The notes under the pieces are model-generated. The model saw nothing but the letters and a program-made list of their open reading frames with translations, was not told the DNA's origin and made no database searches. Below, in pieces: positions 61,919 to 64,000 of a stretch of 64,000 nt of DNA (position 1 is its first letter; every line of letters begins with the position of its first letter). The DNA is taken from NCBI GenBank assembly GCA_963977845.1, contig CAXBPZ010000001.1, positions 1-64,000 of the forward strand. The letters run 5' to 3'. A program made the position numbers and the translations under genes. Source of the DNA: Methylopumilus sp003533095 (GTDB lineage Bacteria > Pseudomonadota > Gammaproteobacteria > Burkholderiales > Methylophilaceae).

Positions 61919-63910
61919 ATGGCAACACGTCAAGATTTAGCTAACGCAATTCGAGCGTTATCAATGGATGCAGTTCAGAAAGCAAACTCAGGACACCCAG
62001 GCGCACCTATGGGTATGGCTGAAATTGCTGAGGTTTTATGGAATCATCATTTACAACATAACCCCTCTAATCCAAATTGGGCTAATCGTGATCGATTTAT
62101 TCTCTCGAATGGTCATGGATCCATGTTGATTTATTCATTGCTTCATCTTACAGGTTACGACTTGCCGATGGATGAAATTAAAACTTTCCGTCAACTTCAT
62201 TCAAAATGTGCAGGCCACCCCGAATATGGTTATGCACCTGGTGTTGAGACAACTACAGGACCTTTAGGTCAGGGTATTAGCAATGCGGTAGGTTTTGCAA
62301 TGGCTGAAAAATTACTCGCTAATCAATTTAATAAACCTAACCATAAAATCGTAGATCACCACACATATGTATTTCTAGGTGACGGTTGTATGATGGAAGG
62401 TGTATCCCATGAAGCCTGTGCTCTTGCAGGGACATGGGGCCTTGGTAATTTAATTGCTTTCTGGGATGACAACGGTATTTCTATCGATGGGCATATCGAA
62501 GGTTGGTATACAGATGACACAGCAAAACGTTTTGAGTCATATGGCTGGCATGTAATTGCAAATGTCGATGGTCATGATTTTGAAGCTGTTAATAAAGCAG
62601 TTGAAGCCGCGAAGAAAGTCACAGACAAGCCATCGTTAATTTGCTGTAAAACTATCATTGGTAAAGGCTCCCCAAATAAATCTGGATCGCATGATTGTCA
62701 TGGATCAGCATTAGGTGATGCCGAAGTTGCTGCTACAAGAGAAGCAATTGGTTGGAAGCATGATCCATTTGTGATTCCTGAAGATGTTTATGCAGGATGG
62801 AGTGCTAAAGATAAAGGTGCAAAAGCCGAAGCAGCATGGAATGATAAATTCGCAGCTTACGAAAAAGAATTTCCTGATTTAGCAGCTGAATTTAAACGAC
62901 GCATGAAAGGTGATCTTCCAAAAAACTGGAAATCATCGACAGATGCGATGATTAAATCAGTCAATGAAAAAGCCGAAGTATTAGCTACACGTAAAGCTTC
63001 GCAAAATGCAATTGCAGCGCTTGCACCAATTTTGCCAGAGTTTGTAGGTGGTTCAGCAGACTTGACCGGATCCAATTTAACAAGCTGCTCATCATTCCAA
63101 CACGTTAGCGGCAAAACACCAGGCAATTACATTTCTTATGGTGTTCGTGAATTTGGTATGGCAGCGATTATGAACGGCATGGCACTTCATGGAGGCGTTC
63201 TTCCATTCGGTGGCACATTCCATATGTTCTCGGATTACATGAAGAACGGTATGAGAATGGCAGCGCTTATGAAACAAAGAGTCATCTATGTGTTAACACA
63301 TGACTCAATTGGTCAAGGTGAAGATGGCCCAACACATCAACCTATCGAAACTACCGCAGGGCTCCGTTATATTCCAAGAATGGACGTATGGAGACCGGCA
63401 GACTCGACTGAAACTGCAGTAGCATGGGTCGTTGCTGTGGAAAGTATTCATAATCCAACGAGCTTGGTTTTAAGTCGACAAAATACTTCATTTACAAAAA
63501 GAACTGATGCGCAAATGGACTTAATTCGCAAAGGTGCTTATGTATTAGCAGAAGCAGAGGGCGGTAAGGCAGATGTCATTCTTATTGCAACCGGATCAGA
63601 AGTGGATCTTGCATTGAAATCACAAGCTGCATTAAAAGAGCAAAACATTAAAGCGCGTGTAGTTTCTATGCCATCAACTAATGTGTTTGATCGACAAGAC
63701 CAAGCATATAAAGATAGTGTATTAACCAAAGGCGTTAAACGCGTATCAATTGAAGCGGGTGTAACTGATTTCTGGAGAAAATATATTGGTCTAGATGGGG
63801 CCGCAGTAGGTATTGATACATTCGGAGAATCAGCACCTGGTGGCGCGTTATTTAAACACTTTGGATTTACCGTTGAAAATGTGGTTTCAACTGTTAAATC
63901 AATTCTGTAA
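61919..63910 (+). CDS. tkt: Transketolase
   Basis: A 663-residue thiamine-diphosphate enzyme of normal length. ANSGHPGAPMGMA at residues 21-33, the TPP motif GDGCMMEGVSHEA (about 155-167) and DSIGQGEDGPTHQPIE in the pyrimidine domain are all present. It moves two-carbon units between sugar phosphates, needed to regenerate ribulose 5-phosphate for formaldehyde fixation. GGGAGG lies 6 bases before the ATG, and codon use suggests high expression. A strong terminator follows. Confidence 0.97.
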   Translation: MATRQDLANAIRALSMDAVQKANSGHPGAPMGMAEIAEVLWNHHLQHNPSNPNWANRDRFILSNGHGSMLIYSLLHLTGYDLPMDEIKTFRQLHSKCAGHPEYGYAPGVETTTGPLGQGISNAVGFAMAEKLLANQFNKPNHKIVDHHTYVFLGDGCMMEGVSHEACALAGTWGLGNLIAFWDDNGISIDGHIEGWYTDDTAKRFESYGWHVIANVDGHDFEAVNKAVEAAKKVTDKPSLICCKTIIGKGSPNKSGSHDCHGSALGDAEVAATREAIGWKHDPFVIPEDVYAGWSAKDKGAKAEAAWNDKFAAYEKEFPDLAAEFKRRMKGDLPKNWKSSTDAMIKSVNEKAEVLATRKASQNAIAALAPILPEFVGGSADLTGSNLTSCSSFQHVSGKTPGNYISYGVREFGMAAIMNGMALHGGVLPFGGTFHMFSDYMKNGMRMAALMKQRVIYVLTHDSIGQGEDGPTHQPIETTAGLRYIPRMDVWRPADSTETAVAWVVAVESIHNPTSLVLSRQNTSFTKRTDAQMDLIRKGAYVLAEAEGGKADVILIATGSEVDLALKSQAALKEQNIKARVVSMPSTNVFDRQDQAYKDSVLTKGVKRVSIEAGVTDFWRKYIGLDGAAVGIDTFGESAPGGALFKHFGFTVENVVSTVKSIL

Positions 63911-63928
63911 TCATTATTGAGAAAGTTG

Positions 63929-63965
63929 AATAAGGCATCTCAAATTTGAGATGCCTTATTTTTTA
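63929..63965 (+). terminator. Strong terminator after tkt
   Basis: A perfect palindrome of 16 + 16 bases (AATAAGGCATCTCAAA and its complement) is followed by a T-run to 63964. It separates tkt from the next gene. Confidence 0.9.
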
Positions 63966-63979
63966 CCAAGGAAATTTTT

Positions 63980-64000
63980 ATGCCAATCAATGTAGCAATC
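63980..64000 (+). CDS. gap: 5' end of a probable glyceraldehyde-3-phosphate dehydrogenase gene (truncated by window edge)
   Basis: Seven codons read MPINVAI after an AAGGAA ribosome site. Many Gap proteins open with a near-identical MPIKVAINGFGRIGR, and gap commonly follows tkt in betaproteobacteria. The window ends before the diagnostic NGFGRIG motif, so this is a context-based guess. Confidence 0.5.

Noticed and set aside
1..64000. CRISPR arrays, insertion sequences, prophage, tRNA or rRNA genes
   Set aside because: No spaced direct repeats, transposase or integrase frames, or cloverleaf genes were found by reading; all sizeable gaps are accounted for.

Overview
The window is a compact, AT-rich, gene-dense stretch of a chromosome. 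It most likely comes from a small-genome methylotrophic betaproteobacterium of the Methylophilaceae (OM43 / Methylopumilus type). The evidence is a XoxF-type lanthanide methanol dehydrogenase with its XoxJ and cytochrome partners and no mxaF here, a soluble NAD-linked formate dehydrogenase (fdsGBA-fdhD-fdsD), a gammaproteobacteria/betaproteobacteria-style dcw cluster, very short intergenic gaps and many start/stop overlaps. The taxon is inferred from gene content; no 16S gene is present.

Layout. 1-10,500: mixed housekeeping and accessory genes: a truncated membrane glycosyltransferase, AlkA, an SDR, a pentapeptide-repeat protein, a cardiolipin synthase, HU, a UmuD/LexA-like S24 protein with an apparently leaderless transcript, a RodZ-like protein, a TPR-2OG oxygenase, a YihY-cNMP-binding-domain fusion and a proline iminopeptidase. 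10,600-15,700: methanol oxidation (xoxF, xoxJ, xoxG) followed by a type II NADH dehydrogenase. 15,700-23,800 (minus strand): lplT, phoH, bcp, then moeA, mobA, moaA and a large molybdopterin oxidoreductase. 23,900-29,900 (plus): the fds formate dehydrogenase operon. 29,900-34,300 (minus): a second GT39-like protein, rpmE, rho, trxA and a BON lipoprotein. 34,400-36,800: rsmI, pyrC and the RNase P RNA. 36,750-55,000: the complete division/cell-wall cluster mraZ to lpxC with MraZ boxes in front. 55,000-64,000: a small membrane ORF, an NDUFA9-like SDR, cca, a HAD phosphatase, argB, an unusual HTH-N-acetylglutamate synthase fusion, rsmE, a thioredoxin-like protein, transketolase and the first seven codons of a probable gap gene.

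How the genes work together. Methanol is oxidised in the periplasm by XoxF, with electrons passing to the XoxG cytochrome. Downstream formate is oxidised to CO2 by the Fds complex, giving NADH, and NDH-2 can reoxidise that NADH. The moaA/mobA/moeA genes supply the molybdenum cofactor needed by Fds and by the divergent FDH-like enzyme. Transketolase and gap belong to sugar-phosphate rearrangement that feeds the ribulose monophosphate cycle. The dcw block appears to be one tightly coupled transcription unit controlled by MraZ.

The most unusual items are the helix-turn-helix domain fused to N-acetylglutamate synthase, with an inverted repeat just upstream of the gene; the YihY-CNBD fusion; the leaderless UmuD-like protein without UmuC; and a tRNA nucleotidyltransferase whose HD domain has lost its metal ligands. 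No CRISPR array, tRNA gene, rRNA gene, insertion sequence or prophage was seen.
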